Assembly (NCBI GenBank): GCA_918219625.1
Contig: CAKJXT010000017.1
Location: 1-5,430, forward strand
Length of the DNA stretch: 5,430 nucleotides
Direction: 5' to 3'
Origin: Bacilli bacterium
GTDB taxonomy: Bacteria > Bacillota_I > Bacilli_A > RF39 > UBA660
Within the stretch, counting starts at the first letter, position 1, and every line of letters starts with the position of its first letter. The position numbers and the translations under genes are program-made. The notes under the pieces were generated by a model. The model ran no database searches. It was not told where the DNA came from and was given only the letters and a program-made list of their open reading frames with translations. Positions 4,658 through 5,430 of the stretch are shown here, piece by piece.

Positions 4658-5197
4658 ATGACTGAAGAAATTAATAATATTAAAACTCCTAATGATATTT
4701 TGGAGTTTATGAAGAAAAATATAAGGTATGGTTGGTTAGATAGTGATAATAACGAACATATAATGAGTTTAAAAGGTTTTAGAAAGTTTTATAGAACTTT
4801 AAGCTTGGATGATGTTTTAAAATATAAATTGGGTACGTGTATTGAGCAGGTCTTTTTAATGAAGTATTTGTTTGATAAGATAAATATAGAATCGCATATG
4901 TATTGTACGCGTGTTTATGAAGGCTCTGATTTTAGTGATGATGAGGCTGATGAACATATGCATTGCTTTTTATTGTATTTTATGAATGGTAAGGTTTATC
5001 AGATAGAACATCCTAATTGGGAAAGAATAGGAATTTATGAATTTGATAGTGTTGACGATGCGATATTACAGATTAATGAATATTATATTAAAATGGCAGA
5101 TGGAGTAGCTAGACCTGTTACTGAATTTTATGATGTTGTTCCTAATTTATCTTTTAAAGAATTTAATAATTATATTAATGAATTAGATAAAAATTAA
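4658..5197 (+). CDS. Transglutaminase/papain-fold cysteine hydrolase-like protein, 179 aa
   Basis: A Cys-His-acid layout is visible. KLGTCIEQVFLMKYLF places Cys61 at the start of a helix, as in transglutaminase-like and papain-fold proteins. EHMHCFLLYFMNGKVYQIEHPNW places His102 on a strand, with Glu117 as a candidate third residue on the next strand. The tail WERIGIYEFDSVDDAI is typical of a small bacterial family with the pattern GTCxxQ, HxFLxY and FEHS, usually annotated as transglutaminase-like or hypothetical. The N-terminus (MTEEINNIKTPNDILEFMKKNIRYGW) is also as expected. There is no signal peptide, so it is predicted to be cytoplasmic; the substrate is unknown. The RBS is GAAAGGG (4646-4652), 5 bases before the ATG. 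Expression probably depends on readthrough of the upstream attenuator-like hairpin. A helical protein follows 20 bases later in the same transcript. Confidence 0.88.
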   Translation: MTEEINNIKTPNDILEFMKKNIRYGWLDSDNNEHIMSLKGFRKFYRTLSLDDVLKYKLGTCIEQVFLMKYLFDKINIESHMYCTRVYEGSDFSDDEADEHMHCFLLYFMNGKVYQIEHPNWERIGIYEFDSVDDAILQINEYYIKMADGVARPVTEFYDVVPNLSFKEFNNYINELDKN

Positions 5198-5217
5198 ATA
5201 GAAAATGTGGTGAGAGT

Positions 5218-5430
5218 ATGGAGAAATTAAAAAAATCTAATGAAAATGAAATGATATTAGAGTTTTTAAAAGGTGAACTTAATTCTAACAGATTTAATAG
5301 TGAATTAAATGATGCCTTAAAAGAATTAGATTTAAATGAAGATATAATTGTAAATGGCAATTTAAATGATGATAATGAGAATAAATTAAGATTAAAAATA
5401 ATGAAAACATATAGAGGTTATCCAGATGAA
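5218..5430 (+). CDS. N-terminal part of an acidic helical hypothetical protein (3' truncated by the window)
   Basis: The ATG at 5218 is preceded by GGTGAG (5209-5214) and lies 20 bases after the stop of the transglutaminase-like gene, so the two are probably co-transcribed. The frame stays open for 71 codons to the window edge. The protein begins with amphipathic helices (NEMILEFLKGELNSNRFN, then NDALKELDL), an acidic Asn/Asp-rich turn (NGNLNDDNENK) and a basic helix leading to KTYRGYPDE. It has no signal peptide or membrane helix in the visible part. I do not recognise the family with certainty. Its position suggests a functional partner of the cysteine-hydrolase-like protein (inference). 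Confidence 0.78.
   Translation, partial: MEKLKKSNENEMILEFLKGELNSNRFNSELNDALKELDLNEDIIVNGNLNDDNENKLRLKIMKTYRGYPDE

Noticed and set aside
5175..5360. Minus-strand ORF of 61 codons
   Set aside because: It lies opposite the convincing plus-strand gene starting at 5218, has a Phe/Ser/Leu/Asn-rich composition typical of the complement of a Lys/Glu/Asn-rich coding strand, and has no supporting context.

Overview
The window is strongly AT-rich. All convincing genes lie on the plus strand, start at ATG and mostly follow GGAGG-type ribosome-binding sites. TAA, TAG and TGA all serve as stops, and tryptophan is TGG, so TGA is not recoded. Together with Asn/Lys/Ile-rich proteins this suggests a low-GC member of the Bacillota (a clostridial or gut Bacilli-type genome) using the standard bacterial code. 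No tRNA, rRNA, CRISPR array, transposase, integrase or phage structural gene is visible. The species cannot be named from the sequence.

Block 1 (2-3490) is the end of a co-directional operon. It holds the last 46 codons of a protein ending in a hydrophobic membrane segment (2-142), a 282-residue Asn-rich protein (161-1009), a 388-residue coiled-coil-rich protein (1034-2200), a 193-residue helix-plus-beta protein (2214-2795) and a 216-residue zinc metallopeptidase-like protein with HEFVH plus a downstream glutamate (2808-3458). Gaps are 12 to 24 bases, and a good intrinsic terminator closes the block at 3458-3490. I do not recognise the first three full-length proteins. No secretion signal is evident on any of them, so the cluster probably acts in the cytoplasm or at the inner face of the membrane, beside the membrane protein whose end opens the window.

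Block 2 (3490-4407) is a single gene behind its own extended -10 promoter, which overlaps the preceding terminator. It encodes a roughly 271-residue protein with an N-terminal-half HGT motif and a C-terminal RRESAILFGIPSSLIEG motif, faintly like ADP-ribosyltransferase-fold proteins. The first ATG (3580) overlaps the Shine-Dalgarno sequence, so 3592 is the better start.

Block 3 (4408-5430) is the most interesting part for regulation. A good promoter (4447-4475) is followed by a palindrome over the presumed transcription start, a 25-codon ORF with a strong ribosome-binding site, and a terminator-like hairpin with a T tract (4609-4635). A 179-residue transglutaminase/cysteine-protease-fold protein (4658-5197) starts 23 bases after that tract, with no room for another promoter. 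This looks like an attenuated leader controlling the enzyme gene. A further acidic helical protein starts at 5218 and runs off the window.

No complete, recognisable novel system can be proven here. The best candidates are the leader/attenuator of block 3, the unknown-protein and metallopeptidase cluster of block 1, and an internal ribosome-binding site and start inside the 193-residue gene.
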